A stretch of DNA of 40,846 nt from an uncultured Lachnospiraceae bacterium (GCA_910587935.1 CAJUNP010000028.1:1-40846), one strand, 5' to 3'; positions 24,452 through 34,093 are shown, numbered from the stretch's first letter. Numbers and translations are program-made. The notes: generated by a model not told the origin, from the sequence alone.

Positions 24452-25615
24452 TTATTTTACAACACGCACCCTGATTACACCCTCTATGGTCTCCAGTTTC
24501 TTTACAATCTCCGGTGTGATCACAGCCTCTACATCCAGCATGGTATAGGCGAATTCTCCCTTTGATTTATTCATCATATCCGTTATATTGATTCCTTCAT
24601 CGCCGAAAGAAGCCGTAAATTTGGTAATCATATTGGCAATGTTTTTATGAAAAATTGCAATTCGGCCCGGCTGTGAACAAACGCCCATGTCACAGTTCGG
24701 ATAGTTTACGCTGTTGATAATATTTCCGTTTTCCAGATAGTTCATCAACTCTTTTACCGCCATCTTCGCGCAGTTGTCCTCACTCTCTTCGGTGGAAGCG
24801 CCAAGATGCGGAATTACGATACAGCCCTTCTGTCCCGCCGTTACAGGATTGGGAAAATCCGACACGTATCTGCGCACCTTGCCGGCCGCAATTGATTTAA
24901 GCACCGCCTTTTCATCTACAAGAAGGTCTCTGGCAAAATTCAAAAGGATCACGCCGTCTTTCATTTTGGAAAGCGCCTCTGTGCCGATCATGCCTCTCGT
25001 CGCATCCATCAGCGGAACATGAATCGTGATAAAATCGCAGTTCTCATAAATTTCTTCTACATTAAGCACATGTTTTACGTCACGGCTTAAATTCCATGCG
25101 GCATCAACGGAAACATACGGGTCATATCCGTACACTTCCATTCCCAGATGCTTCGCCACATTAGCAACCTTTACGCCGATCGCGCCAAGACCGATAATGC
25201 CAAGCTTTTTATCAAAAAGCTCTGTACCGGCAAAATTCTTTTTCTCTTTTTCGGCGGCTTTGGCAATATTTTCGTCGTCTTTTTCGGAGACAACCCAGTT
25301 AATTCCGTCCACAACATCCCGGGACGCCAGAAGCATACCGGCAATTACCAGTTCCTTCACGCCGTTTGCATTGGCGCCTGGCGTATTAAATACGACAATT
25401 CCTTTTTCTGCACATTTATCCAGCGGAATATTGTTAACACCGGCTCCCGCCCGCGCAACCGCAAGCAGACTGTCCGGAAGTTCCATTTCATGCATGGAAG
25501 CGCTGCGGACCAGAACGCCCTCCGCTTCTTCAATCCTGTCAGTTTTTTCATACTGATCCGTAAATTTTTGAAGTCCAATCCCTGCAATGGGATTCAGACA
25601 ATGGTACTTAAACAT
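24452..25615 (-). CDS. serA: D-3-phosphoglycerate dehydrogenase
   Basis: This protein has 387 residues from the ATG at 25615 (GGAGG upstream; the open frame extends 12 codons further). It oxidises 3-phosphoglycerate to 3-phosphohydroxypyruvate, the first step of serine synthesis. The NAD-binding motif GIIGLGAIGVKVA, the catalytic arginine region NFARDLLVDE and the catalytic histidine in IPHLGASTEESEDN are visible. A single ACT domain (about 318-387) probably binds serine for feedback control. It lacks the intervening domain of long SerA forms. It is 16 bases after serC, in the same operon. Confidence 0.95.
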   Translation of the reverse strand: MFKYHCLNPIAGIGLQKFTDQYEKTDRIEEAEGVLVRSASMHEMELPDSLLAVARAGAGVNNIPLDKCAEKGIVVFNTPGANANGVKELVIAGMLLASRDVVDGINWVVSEKDDENIAKAAEKEKKNFAGTELFDKKLGIIGLGAIGVKVANVAKHLGMEVYGYDPYVSVDAAWNLSRDVKHVLNVEEIYENCDFITIHVPLMDATRGMIGTEALSKMKDGVILLNFARDLLVDEKAVLKSIAAGKVRRYVSDFPNPVTAGQKGCIVIPHLGASTEESEDNCAKMAVKELMNYLENGNIINSVNYPNCDMGVCSQPGRIAIFHKNIANMITKFTASFGDEGINITDMMNKSKGEFAYTMLDVEAVITPEIVKKLETIEGVIRVRVVK

Positions 25616-25631
25616 ATGTATCCCCTCCTGC

Positions 25632-26714
25632 TTATGCGTTACGGCTTTCAAAATCTTTCATAAACTCAACAAGCTTCTCAACACCCTCAATCGGCATTGC
25701 ATTGTAAATACTCGCACGCATGCCGCCTACGCTTCTGTGGCCTTTAAGATTTTCAAAACCGGCTTCTTTTGCTTCTTTGACAAACTTTGCGTCTAACTCC
25801 GCGTTTCCTGTCACAAACGGAACATTCATCAAAGAACGGTCTTCTTTGCGGACGGTTCCTTTGAACAGTCTGCTTTCGTCCAGAAAATCATACAATACTT
25901 TGGCTTTTTTCTCGTTGTATTCTTTCATGGCGCCAAGACCGCCTTGTTTCTTTAACCATTTAAATACTTTTCCGCAGATATAAATTCCATATGCGGGCGG
26001 CGTATTATAAAGGGACTCGGCATCTGCATGCGTCTTATATTTTAACATGGTAGGCGTTCCGGGAAGCGTATCTTCCGTAATCAGGTCCTCACGGATAATC
26101 ACGATCACAACCCCCGCCGGGCCGATATTTTTCTGAACGCCGCCATAAATAAGGCCGTACTTTGTCACGTCTACAGGCTCGGATAAAAAGCAGGAAGATA
26201 CGTCTGCCACCAGCGTTTTTCCCTTTGTGTTGGGAAGCGTTTTAAACTTTGTTCCGTAAATGGTATTGTTTTCGCAGATATAAACGTAATCCGCATCCTC
26301 GGAAACCGGCAGATCGGAGCAGTCCGGTATATAAGAAAAAGTCTGATCCTCGGAAGAGGCAATTTTATTGGCCTTTCCGTACAGGCTTGCTTCCTGATAA
26401 GCTTTTTTAGCCCACTGACCAGTGACAATATAGTCGGCAACCTTATTTTTCATAAGATTCATGGGAATCATGGCAAACTGCTGGCTTGCGCCTCCCTGTA
26501 AAAACAAAACCCTGTAATTGTCCGGAATGTGCATCAGATCTCTTAAATCGGCTTCCGCCTCTTTAATAATCGTATCGTATGCCTTGGAGCGGTGGCTCAT
26601 CTCCATTACGCTCATCCCGGTTCCTCTGTAATCCAGCATCTCCTCCGCCGCTTCCTTTAAAACTTCCTCCGGCAGCACCGCAGGGCCTGCTGAAAAATTG
26701 TAAACACGTGACAT
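25632..26714 (-). CDS. serC: phosphoserine aminotransferase
   Basis: This 360-residue class V PLP aminotransferase converts 3-phosphohydroxypyruvate and glutamate to phosphoserine. The start MSRVYNFSAGPAVLPEEVL is diagnostic. The PLP lysine is Lys195 in GGVQKNIGPAG, and FLQGGASQQF (71-80) binds the cofactor phosphate. AAGGAGG precedes the ATG. It is first in the operon behind a good promoter. No phosphoserine phosphatase (serB) is in the window. Confidence 0.96.
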   Translation of the reverse strand: MSRVYNFSAGPAVLPEEVLKEAAEEMLDYRGTGMSVMEMSHRSKAYDTIIKEAEADLRDLMHIPDNYRVLFLQGGASQQFAMIPMNLMKNKVADYIVTGQWAKKAYQEASLYGKANKIASSEDQTFSYIPDCSDLPVSEDADYVYICENNTIYGTKFKTLPNTKGKTLVADVSSCFLSEPVDVTKYGLIYGGVQKNIGPAGVVIVIIREDLITEDTLPGTPTMLKYKTHADAESLYNTPPAYGIYICGKVFKWLKKQGGLGAMKEYNEKKAKVLYDFLDESRLFKGTVRKEDRSLMNVPFVTGNAELDAKFVKEAKEAGFENLKGHRSVGGMRASIYNAMPIEGVEKLVEFMKDFESRNA

Positions 26715-26781
26715 CTTATTTAATCCTCCTTGCTTTATACTAAAATCCCAACATAGAGTCTTTTAGCCATACATAACTTTC

Positions 26782-26810
26782 ATTGTAACCGTTTCAGTCA
26801 CTTTAGTCAA
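26782..26810 (-). promoter_or_regulatory. promoter of serC-serA
   Basis: On the minus strand TTGACT (26805-26810) and TACAAT (26782-26787) match five of six positions each and are 17 bases apart. The leader to the serC ATG is about 60 bases, too short for a T-box. Confidence 0.78.
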
Positions 26811-26848
26811 CTACTTTGTTAAATCATCCGCAATGTTTATACTAAATA

Positions 26849-28246
26849 TCAATAAAACATAATAACCGGCGTTCCCACTTCCACCTCGTCAAATATAGTT
26901 TTCATGGCGTCATAGGGGGTATTGATACAGCCGTGGGAACCGTTGGTTTTATAAATCCCGCCGCCGAACTGACTGCGCCAGGAAGCGTCATGAATCCCGA
27001 TATTGCCGTAAACGGGCATCCAGAATTTCACTGGCGAGGCATAGCCGGGCCCCCGCAAAATACGATCCGTCTGTTTCAAATATACGGAGCAGATCCGCGC
27101 CGGCGTACCGTGCCCCGTTTTCAGATTTCCCGTGACAACAGGCGTTTCTACTTCCAACTCGCCGTCCGCATAGTAATACATAACCTGTTCCGTCATATCC
27201 ACCTCAATATACGTATCGCCGATATCATCTTTTCCCCTGTACAGCGCCTCCTTATCGTAAACGGGAACATGGATTTCTTTCTTTTTTTCAAAAAAAGCCT
27301 TCTCCAGATAGGCGGTTTCCGCTTTCCGGTCCAAACGGTTTCCATAGGTTCCTTTCTCGATCCGGATCGCATCCCCTCTGGTTGACTGAAATTCTCTGGG
27401 AACATTATACGTATCAAACTCTTCCGCAAGAGAATCAATAAATGTTTTGAAACAGTTTTCCTTTAAAACCGGATTACCTTCTTCATCCACTATAACAGAA
27501 CCGTCCTCATCCGCTGCAATCCATTCTCCCACCACAGCGCTGTCAACGGGAACCTGCACATCTCCCATATCGTAAATAATTCCGCAGTTTTGCAAAGCTT
27601 CCACTTTTTCCCAAAGGCTGAAAACCTCCGCCATTTCAGCAGTTATCGGCCGTTCCTCATAGCAGTCCTTTGACAGAATGATTTCCTCCTGTCCTTCTTC
27701 AATCTCCTCCAAAAGCAATTGTGTTATTTTTTCCGCATCGGGAATACCCGAAAGATTTTCTTCCAGGATAAAACCCTGTTCCGTTTTCATAATTTCTGCT
27801 TTGGGCGCGCCCGCCGTTCTGCCTTTCCGAACTACCGAAAGTCCGTCTATTTTTTCTATCAGCACATCCCTGTCACAGAAAATCATCGGCCTTACCTGCG
27901 CCGTTTCCGGCGTCAAAAGACGCAGTCCCCACAAAAACGGATTTTGTTTCCTGATAAATTCTTTTAAATGCACAGTATAATCAATCCTGCAGTCTATATC
28001 TTCAAGAGAAATCACTTCTACTTTTCCTTCCATATCCGTAACGGTTATATCCGGCAAAACAGTATTCGCAATTAATAGCCCATTTACCTCTTCCACACTT
28101 TTTCCGGTACAATAAATTCCATTGATCCATGTACCAAGAGAAAACTTGTGATTATAATAAACTGCCAGCAAAAAATATAATAACAGCAAAATATGAACGG
28201 GAATCAAAAGAACCAGCCATTTAAACGATTTTCCTGCTTTTTTCAT
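26849..28246 (-). CDS. L,D-transpeptidase (YkuD) with peptidoglycan-binding-like domain
   Basis: This 465-residue protein has an N-terminal membrane anchor at about 9-30. The extracellular middle (about 40-300) resembles the repeated PG_binding_4 domains of clostridial L,D-transpeptidases. A C-terminal YkuD domain follows, with IGIHDASWRSQFGG and the catalytic SHGCINTP (Cys440). It should form 3-3 cross-links in peptidoglycan or attach proteins to it. It lies 48 bases after ilvB and 130 bases before serC, and seems functionally unrelated to both. Confidence 0.9.
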   Translation of the reverse strand: MKKAGKSFKWLVLLIPVHILLLLYFLLAVYYNHKFSLGTWINGIYCTGKSVEEVNGLLIANTVLPDITVTDMEGKVEVISLEDIDCRIDYTVHLKEFIRKQNPFLWGLRLLTPETAQVRPMIFCDRDVLIEKIDGLSVVRKGRTAGAPKAEIMKTEQGFILEENLSGIPDAEKITQLLLEEIEEGQEEIILSKDCYEERPITAEMAEVFSLWEKVEALQNCGIIYDMGDVQVPVDSAVVGEWIAADEDGSVIVDEEGNPVLKENCFKTFIDSLAEEFDTYNVPREFQSTRGDAIRIEKGTYGNRLDRKAETAYLEKAFFEKKKEIHVPVYDKEALYRGKDDIGDTYIEVDMTEQVMYYYADGELEVETPVVTGNLKTGHGTPARICSVYLKQTDRILRGPGYASPVKFWMPVYGNIGIHDASWRSQFGGGIYKTNGSHGCINTPYDAMKTIFDEVEVGTPVIMFY

Positions 28247-28294
28247 AAATTATCCTTTTATGAAGTTTCTATATTCTATAATATGATAAACTTA

Positions 28295-29977
28295 TTAATT
28301 TTCCCGTGCTTTCAGGTCATCCGCGTCAAAAGCGTCGCTGATGGCGGCTCCTGCCGGAACCATGGGAAATACTTTATCATCCTCCGGAATAACACATTCG
28401 ATCAAAACCGGCATATTCATCGCGATTGCTTTCTCCAGAGCGGGAGCGACTTCTTCTTTGCGGGTCACACGAATCGCTTCGCATCCGAGTCCTTTTGCAA
28501 CCATGCAAAAATCCACCTGATCCTGCAAAACAGTCTGGGAATAACGTTTCCCATAGAACAGAGTCTGCCATTGTCTTACCATTCCCAGAACATGATTGTT
28601 GATCACTACCTGAATGATGGGAATGTTATAACGGCTGGCGGTAGCCAGTTCATTCATATTCATGCGGAAACACCCGTCGCCTGCAATATTAATACAGATC
28701 TTATCCGGCCTGCCAAGCTTGGCGCCAATACATGCACCGAGACCGTATCCCATCGTGCCCAGACCACCGGAAGTAAGGAAGGTCCTTGGCTGTGTATAGC
28801 GGAAAAACTGTGCCGCCCACATCTGATGCTGTCCCACATCCGTGGAAATAACGGCTTCGCCGTTTGTAACACGGTCTATCTCTTCTATTACATATGGACA
28901 GGACAATGCGTCCTTTTCATATTTCAGCGGATATTTCTCTTTGAGTTCCCGTATATGGGCAGTCCATTCCGGATGGGACTGCTGTTCCAGACGGGAATTC
29001 AGAACCGCCAGTACGACTCTTAAATCTCCCACAATGGATGCCGTTGTGGGAATGTTTTTATTAATCTCCGCCGCATCGATATCAATCTGTAAAATCTGGG
29101 CTCCGGAGGCAAATTTTCCGGCATTTCCCACTACGCGGTCAGAAAATCTTGCGCCCAGCGCAATCAGAAGATCACACTCACTGACGCCGAAATTAGAAAC
29201 CTTTGTGCCATGCATGCCGATCATACCGGTATACAGATCGTCTCTGCCGTCAAAAGCGCCTTTTGCCATCAAAGTATCGCAGACCGGCGCATCGATTAAC
29301 TTTGCAAAGGTTCTCACTTCATCGGAAGCGCCGGAAAGAATGGCCCCTCCGCCCAAATATATAAAGGGTCTTTCGGCCTTTTTAAGCAACGAAAGCGCTT
29401 GTTCCAGATTTGCCTCTTTTATGGAAACCTCCGGTTTCAGGGTCTCCGGTTTTTCCGGTATATATTCACACAAAGCCGCCGTCACATCCTTGGTTATATC
29501 CACAAGCACAGGGCCCGGACGTCCGCTCTTCGCAATGGCAAAGGCCTTTCGCAGCGTATCCGCCAAAATGGAAACATCTTTTACAATGTAACCATGTTTG
29601 GTAATCGGCATGGTTACGCCCGCTATATCCACTTCCTGAAAGGAATCTTTTCCAAGCAGCGGCAGCGTTACATTGGCAGTAATCGCTACCATGGGAACGG
29701 AATCCATAAAAGCGGTTGCAATCCCCGTTACCAGATTGGTTGCGCCGGGTCCGCTGGTAGCCAGACATACGCCGACCTTTCCGGTGGCCCTTGCGTAGCC
29801 GTCCGCCGCGTGCGCCGCTCCCTGTTCGTGCGATGTAAGAATATGACGGATTTCGCCGCTATATTCATATAAAGCGTCATAAATATTTAAAATGGAGCCT
29901 CCCGGATATCCGAAAACCGTATCCACTCCCTGTTCTTTCAAACATTCTATTACAATCTGTGCTCCTGTTAACTGCAT
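28295..29977 (-). CDS. ilvB: acetolactate synthase, large (catalytic) subunit
   Basis: This 560-residue ThDP enzyme condenses two pyruvates to acetolactate, or pyruvate with 2-oxobutyrate, in branched-chain amino-acid synthesis. The N-terminal domain has FGYPGGSILNIYDAL and the cofactor-activating glutamate in TSHEQGAAHAADGYARATG. The C-terminal domain has the ThDP motif GDGCFRMNMNELATASRYNI followed by NN. The length fits the biosynthetic AHAS type. It follows ilvD by 27 bases. No regulatory subunit gene (ilvN) follows; the next gene is a transpeptidase. Confidence 0.93.
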   Translation of the reverse strand: MQLTGAQIVIECLKEQGVDTVFGYPGGSILNIYDALYEYSGEIRHILTSHEQGAAHAADGYARATGKVGVCLATSGPGATNLVTGIATAFMDSVPMVAITANVTLPLLGKDSFQEVDIAGVTMPITKHGYIVKDVSILADTLRKAFAIAKSGRPGPVLVDITKDVTAALCEYIPEKPETLKPEVSIKEANLEQALSLLKKAERPFIYLGGGAILSGASDEVRTFAKLIDAPVCDTLMAKGAFDGRDDLYTGMIGMHGTKVSNFGVSECDLLIALGARFSDRVVGNAGKFASGAQILQIDIDAAEINKNIPTTASIVGDLRVVLAVLNSRLEQQSHPEWTAHIRELKEKYPLKYEKDALSCPYVIEEIDRVTNGEAVISTDVGQHQMWAAQFFRYTQPRTFLTSGGLGTMGYGLGACIGAKLGRPDKICINIAGDGCFRMNMNELATASRYNIPIIQVVINNHVLGMVRQWQTLFYGKRYSQTVLQDQVDFCMVAKGLGCEAIRVTRKEEVAPALEKAIAMNMPVLIECVIPEDDKVFPMVPAGAAISDAFDADDLKAREN

Positions 29978-30004
29978 ATTTTACCTCCTGTTATCCCCTT
30001 GCGT

Positions 30005-31675
30005 TTATTTTTTCGGAAGCTCTAAAACGGCGCCCCGGTTACCGCTTGTAACCAACTCCCGGTAACGGGAAAGATAACCGGTCGTAATTTTGGGTTCTCT
30101 CGGTTTCCATTCTTTTGCACGTCTTTCCATCTCTTCCTCAGAAATCAGAACCTCCAGCTTATTTTCCGGTATATTGATGCGGATCGTATCCCCTTCCTCT
30201 ACCAGCGCAATCGGACCGCCCACTGCGGCTTCCGGCGACACATGGCCGATGGATGCCCCTCTTGACGCTCCCGAAAAACGTCCGTCCGTAATCAGCGCAA
30301 CGCTGGAACCAAGTCCCATCCCCGCAATGGCGGATGTGGGATTCAGCATTTCCCGCATGCCTGGACCGCCCTTGGGTCCCTCATAACGGATTACCACAAC
30401 GTCTCCGGATACAATTTTTCCGCCTTTAATCGCTTCTATGGCATCCTCTTCACAGTCAAAAACTCTGGCAGGACCGTCATGTACCATCATCTCGGGAACT
30501 ACCGCGGAACGTTTTACAACGCCGGAATCCGGTGCAAGATTTCCTTTCAATACGGCGATTCCGCCTGTCTCGGAATAAGGAGTTTCCAGGGGACGGATTA
30601 CTTCAGGATTTTTATTGACGGCATCCGCAATATTTTCACCGACGGTTCTGCCCGTAACCGTGGGAAGATCCGTATACAGCAGGTCTTTCTTTGTCAGTTC
30701 TTTCATTACCGCATAGACTCCGCCGGCTTCGTTCAAATCTTCCATATATGTAGGACCCGCAGGGGCCAGATGACAGAGGTTCGGCGTTCTGGCGGAAAGC
30801 TCGTTGGCAATGTCAAGATTCAGTTCCACTCCCGCTTCATGCGCAATCGCCGGCAAGTGGAGCATGGAATTGGTGGAACATCCAAGTGCCATATCCACGG
30901 TTAAGGCGTTCAAAAACGCCTTTTTTGTCATAATATCCCTGGGTTTAATATCTTTTTCTACGAGTTCCATAATTTTCATGCCCGCATGCTTTGCCAGACG
31001 GATTCTTTCGGAATATACGGCGGGAATCGTTCCGTTTCCGCGAAGCCCCATTCCAAGCGCTTCCGTCAGACAGTTCATGGAGTTTGCCGTATACATGCCG
31101 GAGCAGGAACCGCAGGTAGGACATACCTTTTCCTCAAACTCCGTCAGTTCTTCCATGGTCATACTTCCGGCCGCCACGCTCCCGACCGCTTCAAACATGG
31201 AAGACAGGCTCCGCTTCTGCCCTCTTACCCTTCCCGCAAGCATGGGGCCGCCGGATACAAAGACAGTGGGAATATTTATGCGGGCTGCCGCCATGAGCAG
31301 ACCCGGAACATTTTTATCACAGTTAGGTACGCAGACAAGTCCGTCAAAACCATGGGCTAACGCCATACATTCGGTACTGTCCGCAATCAGATCCCTGGTG
31401 ACAAGAGAATACTTCATCCCGATATGTCCCATGGCAATACCGTCGCACACCGCGATCGCCGGAAATACAATGGGCGTTCCGCCGGCCATAGCTACCCCGA
31501 GTTTGACCGCTTCCACAATTTTATCCAGATTCATATGTCCCGGGACTATTTCGTTATAGGAGCTGACAATCCCGATCAAAGGCCGTTTTCTCTCTTCCTC
31601 CGTCATTCCCAGCGCATTAAACAGGCTCCTGTGGGGAGCCTGCTGTGTTCCTGTTTTTACCGAATCACTTCTCAT
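30005..31675 (-). CDS. ilvD: dihydroxy-acid dehydratase
   Basis: This 556-residue Fe-S enzyme dehydrates 2,3-dihydroxy-isovalerate and its homologue to the 2-oxo acids leading to valine and isoleucine. Cluster cysteines lie in CVPNCDKNVPG and CPTCGSCSGMYTANSMNCL. Other family motifs are GIVSSYNEIVPGH, GRVRGQKRSL and TDGRFSGASRGASIGHVSPEA. It is the first gene of the ilvD-ilvB operon, behind a promoter that carries a perfect inverted repeat. Confidence 0.96.
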   Translation of the reverse strand: MRSDSVKTGTQQAPHRSLFNALGMTEEERKRPLIGIVSSYNEIVPGHMNLDKIVEAVKLGVAMAGGTPIVFPAIAVCDGIAMGHIGMKYSLVTRDLIADSTECMALAHGFDGLVCVPNCDKNVPGLLMAAARINIPTVFVSGGPMLAGRVRGQKRSLSSMFEAVGSVAAGSMTMEELTEFEEKVCPTCGSCSGMYTANSMNCLTEALGMGLRGNGTIPAVYSERIRLAKHAGMKIMELVEKDIKPRDIMTKKAFLNALTVDMALGCSTNSMLHLPAIAHEAGVELNLDIANELSARTPNLCHLAPAGPTYMEDLNEAGGVYAVMKELTKKDLLYTDLPTVTGRTVGENIADAVNKNPEVIRPLETPYSETGGIAVLKGNLAPDSGVVKRSAVVPEMMVHDGPARVFDCEEDAIEAIKGGKIVSGDVVVIRYEGPKGGPGMREMLNPTSAIAGMGLGSSVALITDGRFSGASRGASIGHVSPEAAVGGPIALVEEGDTIRINIPENKLEVLISEEEMERRAKEWKPREPKITTGYLSRYRELVTSGNRGAVLELPKK

Positions 31676-31730
31676 GGTTTGTGTCTCCTTTTATCTCACT
31701 TTGTTCATTTAAAATCGCTTCCGGCAGAAA

Positions 31731-31781
31731 ATATACTTTACCACCATAAAGTATATTAACACATTTAGCTGAATGTGACAA
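31731..31781 (-). promoter_or_regulatory. ilvD promoter with perfect inverted-repeat operator
   Basis: On the minus strand TTGTCA (31776-31781) and TAATAT (31753-31758) are 17 bases apart. A perfect repeat, ATATACTTTA (31731-31740), six bases, TAAAGTATAT (31747-31756), overlaps the -10 and the expected start of transcription. It could be a repressor site or the first hairpin of the mRNA. The leader is about 70 bases, too short for a T-box. Confidence 0.65.
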
Positions 31782-31823
31782 TCTTTTCCCGATTTTTTAA
31801 TATCCGTCAATTATTATTTAAAT

Positions 31824-32006
31824 TTATTCCAGTGTCACCTCCAGCGTACCGCTTAGATCCTTTCCCGAAAGAATAACTTTTCTGTCCCCTGAATCAAAAA
31901 TGACTTCAAAAGTTTTTGGTCTAAGCGGCCTGTACCCGCATCCCATCGTTCCCACAAGCAGCACAAACAGTAAAAATCCAAAAACAATACGTTTTCCTTT
32001 TTTCAT
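31824..32006 (-). CDS. small lipoprotein at the end of the Bce-like operon
   Basis: This 60-residue protein has a lipoprotein signal: MKKGKR, a hydrophobic segment, and a lipobox ending in GTMGC (Cys23). The mature part is only about 37 residues (YRPLRPKTFEVIFDSGDRKVILSGKDLSG), beta-rich and reading as one short domain. It lies 11 bases after the permease gene, so it belongs to the operon. I know no named family. A surface role beside the exporter, for example in peptide binding or sensing, is a guess. Confidence 0.65.
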   Translation of the reverse strand: MKKGKRIVFGFLLFVLLVGTMGCGYRPLRPKTFEVIFDSGDRKVILSGKDLSGTLEVTLE

Positions 32007-32017
32007 AAGTATTCCTC

Positions 32018-34093
32018 TTACTTCTCGTCAATGATCCGCCGGCTGCCCATATACGTCGCCAGAAAATATCCGCCGTAAACAAAAATCAGAAAAGCGCCGG
32101 TAAACACGAGAGAAGACCGCATATCTTTTTCGGCGTACATGTTCAGGAGATTCGACGCATACAAAATTCCGAAAACGGCATGTATCATTGCAAGCAGCAT
32201 CGGCAGCCCGAAAAAGATTCCCATCTGCCACAAAAGCGCCTGGTGTTTCTGTTTTTCATCCACGCCGATTTTATCGAGAATCGCATAACGTTCTTTATTA
32301 ACCGTACTTTCCGACAGCTCCTTAAGAGCCAGAAGCGCCGCCCCGGCAATGAGAAACACAATCCCAAGATAAATGGCAATAAACGTAATCACGGAGCTTA
32401 AACCCACCGCGGAATCATAAATATAAATTTTTGTCAGTCCGTCCACGGCTATTCCGGAGCCCGCCATATTGCGCCACACCGCGTCATCGTTCATCCATGC
32501 CTTAACCCGTTCTTCAATCTCTTTCTTTTCCTGCTTTTTTTCCGCCGCATAATTAGCCGCCAGAATATTTTCTTCCCGGCTCAAAACCGTCCCCGCATAT
32601 TCTGCAATAACGGAATCCGGCACCAGATAGAAACCGAGATTACTGTTCTGTATATTCATGAGCAGAAAACCATCCGCACAAACCGTTTCCCTTGGAAGAA
32701 GCGTGGTTTCTCCGATTGTTACAGGCGTGTTGTCCGCAAGAGAACGGTTGAAAAGCCTCTCCATGGAAGAAAAATCACAAACCACCTGATATTCCCCTTC
32801 CGAAAGCTCACAAACAGGCATTCCGTAATAGGAAGCCAGCTTATTATATTCGGAAACGCCTACAATACTCTGACATCCGTCCCAGCGGATTCTGGGAAAT
32901 TTTTTTTCAACCTCTTCCTTCATTTCTCCCCGAAAAACCTGATTCCATGTAAAAGTCTCATCCGTATAAACCGTGATTTCCACCCAGTCCTGCAGCAGTG
33001 AAAAATCAAAGTCCAGATTTTTCATACTCTCTTCCACCGTAAGCAGGGAAGCCGCCACTGCCGGATCATCCGTACTTCCGGGCACATCCATGGTTTTCAC
33101 AAGATTCATATCAACCGGACAGTTTCTCGTCAGTTCCTGCCTGAACGCATGATTTAAAGATAAACCGGTAGAAAGAACCGTAATGGTAACAAAAAATAAA
33201 AGACAGATAATTGTCATGGAAAAAACGGCCGTATTAATATTGCTGTTCACCTGGCGCAGAACAAACGCATTCAAACCCCGGTGATAGAATTTTCCGATCC
33301 GCTGCAGCAATTTTAACAAAAAGCCGGACAATGACCAGAACATCAAAAAAGTTCCCACGCACCCCAATACGATCATAAGCATTGTTTTCTGTTGGTCCAG
33401 TTCCTGCGTATGAAAGGCCACCTGAATATAGGCATAAGCCAGAACCGCACAGGAAACCGCAAACAGAACAACGGCCAGTCCCGAACTTTTCAGCCGGCCT
33501 TTTTCATTTTTCCGGCAGGCATGGAACAAATCGATCAACTTATACCTGGAAATCGTAAACACATTAAATATAATTACGATCAGATACATAATTCCGAAAC
33601 AGGCAACGGTCTTTACCGCGGCTTGTCTGGAAAATATAAATGTGTATGCGCTCATATCGGTTTCAAACATTTTTGCAACCAGAATGGACATAAACTGAGA
33701 CGCAAAGACCCCGATTCCGATTCCTGCCGCCAGCGACAACAGTCCGATCAAAATGGTCTCTCCCAAAAGAATTCTGGAAATTTCTCTTTTTCCCATCCCC
33801 AGGGTCATATAAATGCCAAATTCCTTTTTTCTTCTCCGGATCAGAAAATTGCTGGCATAAACAATCAAAAAGCCAAGAATCAGCGCAACGACAACCGAAA
33901 CGCCCGTAAGCATGTAAATCATTAATTCCACAATTTCTTTCGTTGACTGTGACAAACGCATCATGGCGGTCTGCGAATCCATCGCGTTAAACACATAAAA
34001 AATTGCAACGCCAAGAATCAGGGTCATAAAATAAATGACATAATCCTTAAAACTTTTTTTAATGTTCTTAAGAGATAATTTAAATAACATCAT
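32018..34093 (-). CDS. Bce-type ABC transporter permease (FtsX-like)
   Basis: This 691-residue membrane protein has the BceB layout: one N-terminal segment (about 15-35), three segments (about 55-80, 108-130, 155-175), two (about 207-225, 238-262), one near 290, a large extracellular domain of about 220 residues (320-560) and three C-terminal segments. FtsX-like stretches include RRRKKEFGIYMTLGMGKREI. Such permeases confer resistance to cell-wall peptide antibiotics and signal to the kinase. Here the partners are the adjacent ATPase and two-component system. It overlaps the ATPase gene by 14 bases. Confidence 0.9.
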   Translation of the reverse strand: MMLFKLSLKNIKKSFKDYVIYFMTLILGVAIFYVFNAMDSQTAMMRLSQSTKEIVELMIYMLTGVSVVVALILGFLIVYASNFLIRRRKKEFGIYMTLGMGKREISRILLGETILIGLLSLAAGIGIGVFASQFMSILVAKMFETDMSAYTFIFSRQAAVKTVACFGIMYLIVIIFNVFTISRYKLIDLFHACRKNEKGRLKSSGLAVVLFAVSCAVLAYAYIQVAFHTQELDQQKTMLMIVLGCVGTFLMFWSLSGFLLKLLQRIGKFYHRGLNAFVLRQVNSNINTAVFSMTIICLLFFVTITVLSTGLSLNHAFRQELTRNCPVDMNLVKTMDVPGSTDDPAVAASLLTVEESMKNLDFDFSLLQDWVEITVYTDETFTWNQVFRGEMKEEVEKKFPRIRWDGCQSIVGVSEYNKLASYYGMPVCELSEGEYQVVCDFSSMERLFNRSLADNTPVTIGETTLLPRETVCADGFLLMNIQNSNLGFYLVPDSVIAEYAGTVLSREENILAANYAAEKKQEKKEIEERVKAWMNDDAVWRNMAGSGIAVDGLTKIYIYDSAVGLSSVITFIAIYLGIVFLIAGAALLALKELSESTVNKERYAILDKIGVDEKQKHQALLWQMGIFFGLPMLLAMIHAVFGILYASNLLNMYAEKDMRSSLVFTGAFLIFVYGGYFLATYMGSRRIIDEK

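Noticed and set aside
26715..26848. Possible T-box or riboswitch before serC
   Set aside because: Only about 60 bases lie between the promoter and the ATG, with no T-box sequence or stable stem.
28193..29023. Plus-strand open frame of 276 codons opposite ilvB
   Set aside because: Shadow of the ilvB reading frame with no start signals and no recognisable domain.
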